Of a stretch of 64,000 bases of DNA, positions 55,905-63,992 are shown piece after piece. Where the stretch lies: positions 62,001-126,000 of the forward strand of contig NZ_QHKO01000010.1 in NCBI RefSeq assembly GCF_003260125.1. The letters are read 5' to 3'. The first letter of the stretch is position 1. Every line of letters begins with the position of its first letter. Origin of the DNA: Lujinxingia litoralis (lineage in GTDB: Bacteria > Myxococcota_A > Bradymonadia > Bradymonadales > Bradymonadaceae). Under the pieces are notes generated by a model that saw nothing but the letters and a program-made list of their open reading frames with translations, made no database searches and was not told the DNA's origin. The translations under genes were made by a program, and so were the position numbers.

Positions 55905-56930
55905 TCACCACAGCATGCCCAGCGCCGCGCGCAGCCCGGCGAGAGAAGGCGTGGCCAGCGCGTGGGTGGCCTGGGCAACGTCATCGGTCACGACGGTCTC
56001 GGCCCAGTGCCTCAAGATCGTCATCGGCTGCACGGTGGGTTGCACCACCGGCTCATTATAGAGCACCTGGCGCAGGGCGATCTCTACCTCATTAAAGCCC
56101 GCGCAGGCCCGCAAGGGCGTGGTGCCCGAGAAGCGCGCGTTGATCTCAAAGACCTTGATGCGCTCCCCGTCCAGGCGAAACTGCACGTTGACCGGCCCGT
56201 AGGCCCCCAGCGCCTCGGCGATCTCGCGCACCTGGGCATTGAGTTCGGGATAAGGCGCTACAAAGGCCTGGTAGGTGTTGCCGTCTCTTAAGAGGCGCCG
56301 CATCACAATCGACGCCTCGCAGCGCCCCTCAAAGACCAGCGCCCCGGCGGTGTACTCATCAAAGGGCGTGGCCACGCACTCCTGAATGATGGCGTCGGGC
56401 TGCTCGGCCAGCGCCTGCTCCAGCGCGCTTCGCTCCTCCACCAGACGCACCCCCACCGAACGACAGCCCACCCGCGGTTTGATGATCAGCGGATAACCCA
56501 CCTCCTCGATCAACGCATCGACCTCCGAGGGAAGGGCCGAACGCGGGCATCCCAGCCCGCGCTCATTTAAAAACTGGTAGGTCAGCCACTTATCCTCGGC
56601 AATCGTCACGACCTGCTCCGCGCTGATGAGCAGACGCGTGTGGTAGGTCTCCTCCAGACGCGCGCGGTGAGCGGCCAACAGACGCAACTCCACATCGGTG
56701 CCCACCAGCACCACATCGGGAGACTCGCGGGCGAGGATCTCTTCAAAAGCCTGCAAAAAGGTTGGATCGGAGGCCAGCGGTACCAGGTGGGCACGATGCG
56801 CCCAGTAGAGGCCGGCCGCCAGAGGGCTGGGGTCGACTGCAATGATCGTGGCGTCCAGCGTGGTAGCGCGAAGCGCGCGGATGATGCCCTGTCCGAGCAG
56901 CGCGCCAGCACCGGTGATGAGCACCTTCAT
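55905..56930 (-). CDS. ATP-grasp ligase (carbamoyl-phosphate-synthase-like)
   Basis: 341 residues. A pre-ATP-grasp Rossmann-like start (KVLITGAGALLGQGIIRAL) leads to an ATP-grasp domain: EDKWLTYQFLNERGL, YPLIIKPRVGCRSVGV, IIQECVATPFDEYTAGALV and a metal site FEINARFSGTTPL. The family forms amide or related bonds by acyl-phosphate chemistry, on sugars, amino acids or peptides. Its place next to sugar-modification genes suggests amino-acid decoration or acylation of a glycan precursor. The start has GGGAGGA upstream. Confidence 0.9.
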   Translation of the reverse strand: MKVLITGAGALLGQGIIRALRATTLDATIIAVDPSPLAAGLYWAHRAHLVPLASDPTFLQAFEEILARESPDVVLVGTDVELRLLAAHRARLEETYHTRLLISAEQVVTIAEDKWLTYQFLNERGLGCPRSALPSEVDALIEEVGYPLIIKPRVGCRSVGVRLVEERSALEQALAEQPDAIIQECVATPFDEYTAGALVFEGRCEASIVMRRLLRDGNTYQAFVAPYPELNAQVREIAEALGAYGPVNVQFRLDGERIKVFEINARFSGTTPLRACAGFNEVEIALRQVLYNEPVVQPTVQPMTILRHWAETVVTDDVAQATHALATPSLAGLRAALGMLW

Positions 56931-57139
56931 GCGACGTCCTCCCTTGGCAAGAGCCCAGGCCCCCCCGAGACGTTGACCCCTCCCCCGGCGGCCCGACCTG
57001 TGTCAGCAGAGCTGCAGACCGGCGCCCCAAATGGCGTCTGAACATGCCCCCCTGCCCGTCTATGGCAGCACGCTGACGATCCCAGCTCAGCGCACCTCTA
57101 GATTCTAATCACCCTGTCCGGCCTCGCCAGCCACCGCCC

Positions 57140-57901
57140 TTAGCTTCCGCCCAACGAGACAAAGGCGCGACCGACCCACTCGTAGAGCGCGCGCTCGGTC
57201 TTTCGCAGATGCGTGGCGTTAGGCCACAGCCCGCCTGCGCGCCCCTCGATGACCCGGTGGGCCGTTGGCGCGGCGATGGGGCTTAACCCCTGGCGCTCAA
57301 AGAGCTGCATGGCCCGCGGCATATGCGAGGCGCTGGTCACCACCACCACCCGCGCCCCGGGGCCGGCCAGCTCCTGAACCTGGCGGGCCTCCTGAGCGGT
57401 ATCCTGCGCGCGGTCGGCCAGGGCAATGCGCGCCGGGTCAACCCCGAGTTCCACGGCCAACTCCCGACTGGCCTGCGCGCTGGGGCGCCCGTCGCCGCGC
57501 GCGCCTCCGCTGACCACCAGGATCGCCCCGGGCAGCTTCCCCACCAGGCGAATCCCCTCCACCAGGCGCAGCACCCCCTCCGAATGCAGCTGACTCACCA
57601 GCGGGTAGCGCTCATCTTCAATATACCCGGCGCCCAGCACCACCACATGGGTCGGGGGCTCCCCGGCCAAAAGCGCCTGGTCACTCAGGGGCGGATACTT
57701 CTGCTCCAGCGGGCGCAAGAGCAGGTCGGCCCCCGGCGAGCAACTGGCAAAGAGCAGCCCGGCACCGGCCGCCGCCACCAGCAGCGGTCCCACCCGGCTC
57801 TGGGGCCAGCGCCACCACAGCGCCAGGCCCAGCATCAGCAGCCCCGCCACCATTCCCAGCGGCAAGAGCAGCATGGCCACCGTTTTTTTAATCATCCACA
57901 T
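57140..57901 (-). CDS. ElyC/SanA/YdcF family protein
   Basis: 253 residues. Two N-terminal membrane helices (MLLLPLGMVAGLLMLGLALWW, VGPLLVAAAGAGLLFASC) precede a DUF218 domain: HVVVLGAGYIEDERYPLVSQL, GAILVVSGGARGDGRPSAQA, DTAQEARQVQELAG and VVVTSASHMPRAMQLFERQG. Members such as ElyC act in envelope lipid-carrier or peptidoglycan homeostasis; the reaction is not settled. It starts with GAGG five bases upstream. It is 209 bases downstream of the ATP-grasp start and divergent from the RmlD-like gene. Confidence 0.9.
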   Translation of the reverse strand: MWMIKKTVAMLLLPLGMVAGLLMLGLALWWRWPQSRVGPLLVAAAGAGLLFASCSPGADLLLRPLEQKYPPLSDQALLAGEPPTHVVVLGAGYIEDERYPLVSQLHSEGVLRLVEGIRLVGKLPGAILVVSGGARGDGRPSAQASRELAVELGVDPARIALADRAQDTAQEARQVQELAGPGARVVVVTSASHMPRAMQLFERQGLSPIAAPTAHRVIEGRAGGLWPNATHLRKTERALYEWVGRAFVSLGGS

Positions 57902-58023
57902 CCGCGCCTCTCGCCTCTTTCTGACCGCACTGGGTGCCCCCGGCCAAAGTGTTTAGATTTACAGAGCGTTCCTCGCCCTTCGGGGAGCGCGGCCACCCTT
58001 CATCTTTTGCAGGGGGAACGATC

Positions 58024-58938
58024 ATGGTCTCTACCATTGTCATCGCCAGCGCCGGCCAGCTGGGAAGTGAACTCTATGCCCTCTTAAAGGAGCGCGGCGA
58101 GGAGGTCATCGGGGTCAACCTCGACACCTGCAACCTCGATAACCCCGCCTCTATTGAAGCCACTCTCAACCGCTACCCGGATGCCCGACGCGTCTTCAAT
58201 GCGGCGGCCTTTACTCAGGTCGACCAGGCGGAACAGCAGCCGCAAGCCGCCTTCCGAACCAACGCCCTGGGAGTGGGATTTTTAGCCCACGCCTGCCAGC
58301 AGCGCCAGATCTCCCTGGTGCACTTCTCCACCGACTACGTCTTCGGGGCCGAGCACACCCGGCCCATCCAGGAAGACGCCCACCCCGGCCCGCTCTCGGT
58401 CTACGGGCGCAGCAAACTCCTTGGCGAGCGGCTGGCGCTGCAGCATAACCCGCGCACCTTTGTGCTGCGAAGTTGCGGGCTCTACGGCGCGGAGCACCCG
58501 AACTTTGTGCGTGCCATGCTCCGAGTCGGTCAGGGCCGCGATCCGGTGGCCGTGGTCCACGATCAGATCGTCACCCCCACCCCGGCCCGGACTCTGGCCC
58601 GGGCCGCGATCGCCCTCTCGGAGCGCGAAGACTTCGGAATCTATCACGCCACCGCCCACGGCCAGTGCTCCTGGTTTGACTTTGCCCGGGCCCTCTTTGA
58701 CCACCTTGATCTGCACCCGCAGCTGCGCCCGGTCGACTCGGCCAGCTGGGGCGCCCCGGCGGCGCGCCCCCCTTATTCCGTGCTGGAGAACGCGCGGTTA
58801 AAGCATTTGGGCCTGACCTATTTTGATGACTGGTACGCCGAACTGACAGCCTTTCTCAACGAGCACGGCCAGCGTTTGCTCGACGAACTCCGGCCGCAAA
58901 CGCGCCCGGATACTGGACATCATCGCGCGGCGCCTTAA
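58024..58938 (+). CDS. rfbD: dTDP-4-dehydrorhamnose reductase family (RmlD)
   Basis: 304 residues. It is a short-chain reductase with RmlD words: IASAGQLGSELYALLKERG, VFNAAAFTQVDQAEQQP, STDYVFGAEHTRPIQED, SVYGRSKLLGE (Tyr-x3-Lys active site) and FVLRSCGLYG. It would make dTDP-L-rhamnose or a related sugar nucleotide. rmlA, rmlB and rmlC are not in the window, so the substrate is not certain. GGGGGA lies six bases before the ATG. Confidence 0.88.
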   Translation: MVSTIVIASAGQLGSELYALLKERGEEVIGVNLDTCNLDNPASIEATLNRYPDARRVFNAAAFTQVDQAEQQPQAAFRTNALGVGFLAHACQQRQISLVHFSTDYVFGAEHTRPIQEDAHPGPLSVYGRSKLLGERLALQHNPRTFVLRSCGLYGAEHPNFVRAMLRVGQGRDPVAVVHDQIVTPTPARTLARAAIALSEREDFGIYHATAHGQCSWFDFARALFDHLDLHPQLRPVDSASWGAPAARPPYSVLENARLKHLGLTYFDDWYAELTAFLNEHGQRLLDELRPQTRPDTGHHRAAP

Positions 58939-59013
58939 AGATCTTCTCCGACGGGCCGGACCGCCGGCCGGCCCGCGGCCCCCTCTCTCCAACGCAGCAG
59001 CGGTGTGCATATC

Positions 59014-59547
59014 ATGTGGATCTTTGGCTACGGCTCACTCATCTGGCGCCCGAACTTCGACTATCAGGCGCGCCTCTGCGGCGAGATTCGCGGCTATACC
59101 CGGGTCTTCTATCAGGGCTCGCCCGACCACCGGGGAGTCCCCGAGGCCCCCGGACGCGTGGTCACCCTCCTCCCCGAGCCCACCGCCGCCACCTTCGGCG
59201 TGGCCTTTCAGCTGGCCCCCGACCAGGCCGAGCGCACCCTGCACCAACTCGACCTGCGCGAACAGGGAGGCTACCAGCGTCGGCTCCTCCCCGTCTTCGC
59301 CCCGGGCCACGACACACCGCTCCTCGACGAAGCCCTGGTCTACATGGCCACCGCCGAGAATCCCCACTTTCTGGGAGCGGCCTCTCCGGAGGCCATCGCC
59401 CACCAGGTAGCCTTAAGCCACGGCCCCAGCGGCCCCAACACCGAGTACGTCCTGCGGCTGGCCGAGGCCCTGCGCGCCGAGGGCGCCGACGATGCCCACG
59501 TCTTTGCCGTGGAGCGCGCGCTACGCGCGCTCTTATCCCCCCCCTGA
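59014..59547 (+). CDS. Gamma-glutamylcyclotransferase (ChaC-like)
   Basis: 177 residues from the ATG at 59014; a GTG nine bases upstream is possible. The start WIFGYGSLIWRP and the later LREQGGYQRRLLPVF with acidic residues are ChaC-type. These proteins cleave gamma-glutamyl dipeptides or glutathione to 5-oxoproline. It is 75 bases after the RmlD-like gene and probably shares a transcript. A hairpin covers its stop. Confidence 0.9.
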   Translation: MWIFGYGSLIWRPNFDYQARLCGEIRGYTRVFYQGSPDHRGVPEAPGRVVTLLPEPTAATFGVAFQLAPDQAERTLHQLDLREQGGYQRRLLPVFAPGHDTPLLDEALVYMATAENPHFLGAASPEAIAHQVALSHGPSGPNTEYVLRLAEALRAEGADDAHVFAVERALRALLSPP

Positions 59548-59563
59548 GCCCAAGGGCTCAGGG
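59542..59563. terminator. Hairpin spanning both convergent stop codons
   Basis: CCCTGAGCCC / GGGCTCAGGG around AA. The ChaC-like stop and the lipoprotein gene stop both lie within it. No T tract follows, so it may only partly terminate. Confidence 0.45.
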
Positions 59564-61018
59564 CATAATGCGGTACTCCACCAGCTCTTCGACCACATCA
59601 ATGAGCTGACCGCCGGCATCAGGCTCGCGCAGCTCCCGGCGCACCACCCCTCGCCCCGGCACCACATAACGACGCTGGCCGGGCAGCTTGAAGTAAGGGC
59701 TGGAAAGCGTGAGAGGACCGGTACCCTCAATGGCGTACGCCCCCACAAACCCGCCGGCCGGCGTCTCCACATGATGCCAGCTCTCATCCACCGAAAAACT
59801 CGCCGCATCGCTCCCGACCTTCAGGCCGGCCCGCCCCCAGCGCTGACCGGGCTCCAGCGGAAAACTGAAGATCGGAACCTGATACTCAAAGTACTCCAGC
59901 AGGTAGCTCAGATCGTCGATGTTCGCCTGACAGCGGCTGTTGCAATAATAAATCCGCCGCGGGGTGAGCACCCAGCGCTCATGCGCCCGGGTAAAATCGG
60001 CGTCTTCGTAGGAGCGCATCAGATGCACCAGCCGCCAGGTGCCGTACTGCTCCACCCCCATCACCTCCACGATCACCTCCGGGGCCCGCGGCGTGCCGGC
60101 AGCGGCCTGCCCGCCCATGGCGAAGTCCAGCGGATCGACCGTCTCATCCTGCCCCAGAGCCTTGTTGTAGCGGCGATAGCGCCAGAAGTTGCCCTCTTTG
60201 AGCGGGAAAGGATACTCCCGGCTGCGCAGCAGCTCGGGCTTTAAATGCAGGCCCAGCGCAACCAGCGTCTGCAGCCGACGATCGGCCTCCACCGGAGAGG
60301 CCAGCACGAGCACCTTGCGAGTGGGATCATGCGGCGAGGGCACCCGGAAGATGCGGGGAATTCGCAACTCAAATTCCACATCGGCCTCGGCGTAGCGCAG
60401 CCGCAGGACATTGCCCCAGTGCTGCACAACCTCCTCATCCTCGCCGGCCACCGGCCCCTGAATCGTGCGCCCCTCCCCCAGCTCCAGCCCCTGAAGCTCC
60501 AGCAGCCGCCCCAGGCCTCCGTCGGCCCCCTCCGAAGAGCGCGACGGCTCAAAGCTCTCCCAGGTCGCCAGCGCGCCCCCCATCTGCACGTCCACAAACT
60601 CGCGGGCGCGATCCTCGCTGACTTTGACCAGCTCCGCGTAACTCTCGGGCGCAATAAAGAGGTGGTCCCAGAGGGCCTCGTTGCGCTCGATCAACGCCTC
60701 AAAGAGCGCTCGCCCCAGCGCCTCCTCATCGTCGATCAGCGGCAGCTCGCCAGCATCCGGCTCCTCCAGACGCCCCCAGCCCCCGGAGAGTTCCGCCCCG
60801 CCGCGAAGCTGACGCAGCAGGCGCTGTTCACGCACCGCCGCCCCCTCCGGAGTCAGATCGGGATGCTCCGTATACACCAGCGGACGCAGCGGACGATCCT
60901 CACCCGAAGGCTCATCGCCGGCGCACCCGACACCGAGGACCAGCGCCACCCACACCAGTAAGGCCGCTCGGAGCCCCCGTCTGCCACGGGGAGTTTCAGA
61001 GGAAGAAGTCATTGTCAT
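59558..61018 (-). CDS. Lipoprotein of unknown function
   Basis: About 486 residues. A type II signal (LLVWVALVLGVGC, Cys about 32) leads to a mature protein without a known family. Visible features: an acidic/helical N-terminal third (LFEALIERNEALWDHLFIAPESYAELV), a middle beta region (VLRLRYAEADVEFELRIPRIF), one CNSRC pair (YYCNSRCQAN) and a C-terminal stretch YVVPGRGVVRRELREPDAGG. It overlaps the end of the YidD-like gene by 23 bases, so the two are translationally linked. Two nearby ATGs (61018, 61012) are possible. Confidence 0.75.
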   Translation of the reverse strand: MTMTSSSETPRGRRGLRAALLVWVALVLGVGCAGDEPSGEDRPLRPLVYTEHPDLTPEGAAVREQRLLRQLRGGAELSGGWGRLEEPDAGELPLIDDEEALGRALFEALIERNEALWDHLFIAPESYAELVKVSEDRAREFVDVQMGGALATWESFEPSRSSEGADGGLGRLLELQGLELGEGRTIQGPVAGEDEEVVQHWGNVLRLRYAEADVEFELRIPRIFRVPSPHDPTRKVLVLASPVEADRRLQTLVALGLHLKPELLRSREYPFPLKEGNFWRYRRYNKALGQDETVDPLDFAMGGQAAAGTPRAPEVIVEVMGVEQYGTWRLVHLMRSYEDADFTRAHERWVLTPRRIYYCNSRCQANIDDLSYLLEYFEYQVPIFSFPLEPGQRWGRAGLKVGSDAASFSVDESWHHVETPAGGFVGAYAIEGTGPLTLSSPYFKLPGQRRYVVPGRGVVRRELREPDAGGQLIDVVEELVEYRIMP

Positions 61019-61478
61019 CGATCGGATCGCGGTAATAGACCTTGCCCTCTTCGATCTTCTCGATCGGCAGGCGGCGCAACACGCTGGAGCGGTTGGAACG
61101 GGTGAGCCGGTCGATAGCCAACCACGTCCCGAACATAAAGCCGTGTTTTTGCACGGCCTCGTAGGCATAACGTGAACAGGTGGGACGATGTTCGCAGCGC
61201 GGCCCGTCGACCGCCGTCAGATGCCGGGCATAAAAGCGATACGCGGTGTTAAACATGCCCCCGGTCCCCGATGCCCCCGATGCCACGCGTGATCCCCCGC
61301 TCGCATCCGGAACCTCCACCGCCAGCGTGCGCACGGAGAGTTCCGCGACCGCCCCGGTGGGCTCTCCTTTGTGCGTGCGCCAGCTCTGCGCGCCGGGCGT
61401 CGCCGTCGGCACGCTCTGACAGGCGCTCAGCCCCAGCACCATCACCACCATCACGACCTGTCTTACACCCAGTGCCAT
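60996..61478 (-). CDS. yidD: YidD-like domain behind a lipoprotein signal
   Basis: 160 residues. Unlike ordinary YidD (about 70-85 residues, cytoplasmic side), this begins with a lipoprotein signal (VVMVVMVLGLSAC, Cys20), followed by about 50 linker residues. The YidD core is at about 75-145: AYRFYARHL, CEHRPTCSRYAYEAVQKHG, GTWLAIDRLTRSN. YidD aids YidC-dependent membrane insertion; an exported, lipidated form would sit in the wrong compartment for that. GGAGGT precedes the ATG. The gene for a second lipoprotein follows and overlaps. Confidence 0.85.
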   Translation of the reverse strand: MALGVRQVVMVVMVLGLSACQSVPTATPGAQSWRTHKGEPTGAVAELSVRTLAVEVPDASGGSRVASGASGTGGMFNTAYRFYARHLTAVDGPRCEHRPTCSRYAYEAVQKHGFMFGTWLAIDRLTRSNRSSVLRRLPIEKIEEGKVYYRDPIDDNDFFL

Positions 61479-61561
61479 TTGCCCACCTCCTCACATCGAG
61501 CGCCCTCACCGGGGCCACTCTGCGAGCGCCCGGGCCACGGTGTCAACCGCCAGCACCAACG

Positions 61562-61592
61562 CAAAAAGCCACCCAACAGATGTTGAGTGGCT
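61562..61592 (-). terminator. Terminator of the tRNA-Val-Asp-Asp operon
   Basis: Reverse strand: 12-base arms AGCCACTCAACA and TGTTGGGTGGCT (one wobble) around TC, then five T. It lies just after the last tRNA. Confidence 0.85.
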
Positions 61593-61600
61593 CTTAAGAG

Positions 61601-61674
61601 CGGGGTAGACGGGACTCGAACCCGCGACCTCCGGCGTGACAGGCCGGCATTCTAACCAACTGAACTACTACCCC
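61601..61674 (-). tRNA. tRNA-Asp (GTC), copy 2
   Basis: Complete cloverleaf: acceptor GGGGTAG/CTACCCC, anticodon loop CTGTCAC (GTC), T-arm GGTTCGAGTCC and G73. CCA is not encoded. It is identical to the next copy, including short flanks. Confidence 0.97.
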
Positions 61675-61719
61675 GTAGTTCTTAAATTGTGTTGCGTCCC
61701 TCATCTTGCGATGAGCGAG

Positions 61720-61793
61720 CGGGGTAGACGGGACTCGAACCCGCGACCTCCGGCGTGACAGGCCGGCATTCTAACCAACTGAACTACTACCCC
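61720..61793 (-). tRNA. tRNA-Asp (GTC), copy 1
   Basis: The sequence is identical to 61601-61674, offset 119 bases. The two are in tandem downstream of tRNA-Val. Confidence 0.97.
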
Positions 61794-61830
61794 GTAGTTC
61801 CTACTTTTCAAACAACCTTACAGCGTTCGA

Positions 61831-61903
61831 TGGGCGCAACAGGGTTCGAACCTGTGACCTACGGCTTGTAAGGCCGCCGCTCTCCCAGCTGAGCTATGCG
61901 CCC
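61831..61903 (-). tRNA. tRNA-Val (TAC)
   Basis: Acceptor GGGCGCA/TGCGCCC, D-arm AGCTCAGCTGGGAGAGC, anticodon loop CTTACAA (TAC), T-arm GGTTCGAACC and A73. It is the first tRNA of the operon. Confidence 0.97.
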
Positions 61904-61958
61904 TAAGGAGCGCTCCGAAGTTCTGGCTGAGAGGCTGTTCCCCTCGAAGCGAAGCGGG

Positions 61959-61987
61959 ACAATAGGGGAGCCCCCCCGAGTCGTCAA
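61959..61987 (-). promoter_or_regulatory. Promoter of the tRNA-Val-Asp-Asp operon
   Basis: Reverse strand: TTGACG (61987-61982, 5 of 6), a 17-bp spacer, TATTGT (61964-61959, 4 of 6). The start site would lie about 50 bases before tRNA-Val. Confidence 0.65.
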
Positions 61988-62409
61988 GAGGTTTATTCGG
62001 AAAATTTGCATTTATTTTATCCCCCCTTCCTCTCCCTGGAAAAGCCGATTTGTTTACGCGAACTTAGCCTCCGGAGCCGCCCCATCTCCTCGCGAATCAT
62101 CGCCGGGCGATCGCCTCTCCGCACCCGATGCACCTCCCCTTTTCGGTCCTCACTTTTTTGAGCCCGGAGAGCTCGCCGCCGGCCCCCTGGCGCTTATTCA
62201 TTAATGAACTCCGCAAGTTAGAGCCCACAAACTTATTCCCCAGGGGGGAGCGCTCTTCGAAAAGCTGCTTGCGAAGCACGGGGCCTTTCGTTATGACACT
62301 TGGCCTGCTGTGGCGCCGGATTTGCTGCAGCGGACTTAGCGGAAACGAAATAGTCCCCCTCCGCTAAGGGTTCGTTCGACGCACGAAGGGCACCATGCCC
62401 CGATTGCCT
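61988..62409. other. Non-coding region between divergent tRNA units, with hairpin
   Basis: 422 bases, no supported gene. One inverted repeat is present: CTTAGCGGA (62335-62343) and TCCGCTAAG (62360-62368). The promoter of the CAU tRNA should be within the last 60 bases, but I cannot point to one. Confidence 0.5.
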
Positions 62410-62481
62410 GGGCCTATAGCTCAGTGGTAGAGCCGCCGGCTCATAACCGGCCAGTCCCTGGTTCGAACCCAGGTGGGCCCA
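62410..62481 (+). tRNA. tRNA with CAU anticodon (elongator Met or Ile2)
   Basis: Complete cloverleaf: acceptor GGGCCTA/TGGGCCC with one wobble, AGCTCAGTGGTAGAGC D-arm, anticodon stem GCCGG/CCGGC around CTCATAA, T-arm GGTTCGAACCC and A73. It lacks the initiator features (unpaired first base; three G-C pairs in the anticodon stem). C4, C5 and A73 agree with tRNA-Ile2, whose anticodon is modified by TilS, but Met is possible. Confidence 0.93.
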
Positions 62482-62712
62482 CTCGCTCGGTGCAGACCGA
62501 GCAACCACGCGCGGATATCCCGCAGGATCCCGCGCGAGACGTCAGGTTGATAGGAGACCATGCAGCTCGTTGCGCGTTCACATCTTTGCAGCTCCCGAGA
62601 ATGGGAACTCTCTCGACGCCTTCCCCTGGCGGCGGGACCCTCCTCCTTCGCGCGACAGGTCCAACCGACGCAGCCCCGCACCAACTCTCAGCACCACATG
62701 TCCCATGCATTC

Positions 62713-62749
62713 GAAAAGCGCCTGAGCCTGGCTCAGGCGCTTTTCTATT
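62713..62749 (+). terminator. Strong hairpin upstream of the zinc-ribbon gene
   Basis: 15-base perfect arms GAAAAGCGCCTGAGC and GCTCAGGCGCTTTTC around CTG, then a T-rich end. It follows the CAU tRNA by about 230 bases and ends about 32 bases before the next start codon, so it may act as an attenuator as well. Confidence 0.8.
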
Positions 62750-62777
62750 GCGCACACATCACTCGGCGAGGTGAACT

Positions 62778-63524
62778 TTGAAGGAACAACTGGCCCTGCT
62801 TCGAGAACTTCAGAACATCGACCTGGAGCTCGACGAGATCACCAAAAAGAAACAAGAAATCGTTGGCCGCATCCAGGAAAACACCGGCTTTCTCGACAAG
62901 CTGGTCGAAGATCTCAACACCCAGAAAGAAGAGCTCGAAGAGATTCGCGCCCTTCAGTCGCAGAAGAAAGACGATCTCAAAGAGATCAACGAGCAACTGA
63001 CCATGCGTCAGAAGCGTCTGCGCGACATCGGCTCCACCAAAGAGTTCAACGCGGTGGAAAAAGAGATCGAAAACTTCAAAAAGTCTGGTGAGCAGACCGA
63101 AGAAGAGCTTCTGCACCTGCTCGAAGTCATCGAGTCGACGCAGGAGTCGATCAAAGAGAAAGAAGACAAGATCATTCAGCTTCGCGAAGGCATCGCCGCC
63201 GATGAATCCGAAGCTGAAAAGCGCCTCTCGGAGCTTGATGCGATCATTTCGAAGCTGACCGCTCGCCAGGAAGAGGCCCGCGGCCAGGTGTCGCGACGCG
63301 TGATCCACAAGTACGACTTCATCCGTAGTCGTCGCCCGGGTCTGGCCGTTGTCGCCTGCAAAAACGGCCACTGCGAGGGCTGCTTTATGGCGCTGCCGCC
63401 CCAGCAGTACATTGAGGTCCAGCGTGGCAACACCCTGGAGATCTGCCCCAGCTGCAACCGCATCCTTTACTTCTGGGAAGATTCGCTGGGCGAATCCTCT
63501 CCCTCCAATGCCCTTGAGGCCTGA
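62778..63524 (+). CDS. Coiled-coil protein with C-terminal C4 zinc ribbon
   Basis: 248 residues from a TTG with GAGG six bases upstream. About 1-170 is continuous coiled coil (ELQNIDLELDEITKKKQEI, DIGSTKEFNAVEKEIENFKK, IKEKEDKIIQLREGIAA). The end has a four-Cys zinc ribbon (VVACKNGHCEGCFMALP ... EICPSCNRILYF). This is the CT398/'C4-type zinc ribbon' family, often near RNase H or rnpB and thought to bind nucleic acid or act in transport complexes; its function is not settled. It lies just upstream of rnpB on the same strand. Confidence 0.92.
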   Translation: MKEQLALLRELQNIDLELDEITKKKQEIVGRIQENTGFLDKLVEDLNTQKEELEEIRALQSQKKDDLKEINEQLTMRQKRLRDIGSTKEFNAVEKEIENFKKSGEQTEEELLHLLEVIESTQESIKEKEDKIIQLREGIAADESEAEKRLSELDAIISKLTARQEEARGQVSRRVIHKYDFIRSRRPGLAVVACKNGHCEGCFMALPPQQYIEVQRGNTLEICPSCNRILYFWEDSLGESSPSNALEA

Positions 63525-63570
63525 ATCAGTGTCTGATCGAAATCCATCCACCTCGCCGGTGGTTTGAGGT

Positions 63571-63598
63571 TGCAAAGATGAACCCGGAGGGTACCCTC
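63571..63598 (+). promoter_or_regulatory. Possible rnpB promoter
   Basis: TTGCAA (63571-63576), a 16-bp spacer and TACCCT (63593-63598) would start transcription near 63605, exactly at the predicted rnpB 5' end. The -10 is weak and lies inside a palindrome. Confidence 0.3.
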
Positions 63599-63606
63599 CG
63601 GGTTCG
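63581..63606. other. Perfect 26-bp palindrome at the rnpB 5' end
   Basis: 13-base arms (GAACCCGGAGGGT and its complement) with no spacer. No T run follows. It may terminate the zinc-ribbon transcript or act in the rnpB promoter. Confidence 0.6.
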
Positions 63607-63992
63607 TCTCGCTTTATCGCAGACGGTCGCTGGTCGCGCGCAGGCGCGGCGAGAGGAAAGTCCGGGCATCACAGGGCAGGGTGATCGGTAACACCGACCG
63701 GGGGCAACCCCAGGGAAAGTGCCACAGAGATATACCGCCGCGCTGCGGCGCGGTAAGGGTGAAAAGGTGAGGTAAGAGCTCACCGGGGCGGCGGTGACGT
63801 CGCTCGTCCAGGTAAACCCCACCCGATGCAAGGTAAACAGAGGTTGAGCGTCTTTTAAGACGCTCCGAGGTGCCCCCCTCGCTGACCTCAGGTAACCGCT
63901 TGAGCCTCACGGCAACGTGAGGCCTAGATGAATGACCGTCACCGCGTGTCATACACGCGGGACAAAACCCGGCTTACGCGATAAAGCGAGAC
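63606..63992 (+). ncRNA. rnpB: RNase P RNA (type A)
   Basis: Conserved elements are in order: P1 strand ctcgctttatcgc, then gaggaaagtccgggc, cagggaaagtgccacagaga, a P-arm aaggtgaaaag-like stretch (agggtgaaaaggtg), and the 3' side gacaaaacccggcttacgcg followed by ataaagcgag, which closes P1. The ends are set by the P1 pairing and are approximate by a few bases. It processes the 5' end of tRNAs. ORFs crossing this region are not coding. Confidence 0.96.

Noticed and set aside
59005-59013. GTG start for the ChaC-like gene
   Set aside because: It has no ribosome site and adds three residues before the family-typical start MWIFGYGSL; the ATG at 59014 is preferred, not proven.
61904-62409. rRNA gene near the tRNA cluster
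   Set aside because: No 16S, 23S or 5S conserved words are found, and the stretch is too short for an rRNA operon.
63526-63952. Reverse-strand ORFs over RNase P RNA
   Set aside because: The region has the full RNase P RNA core in the other orientation. The ORFs are chance reading frames.
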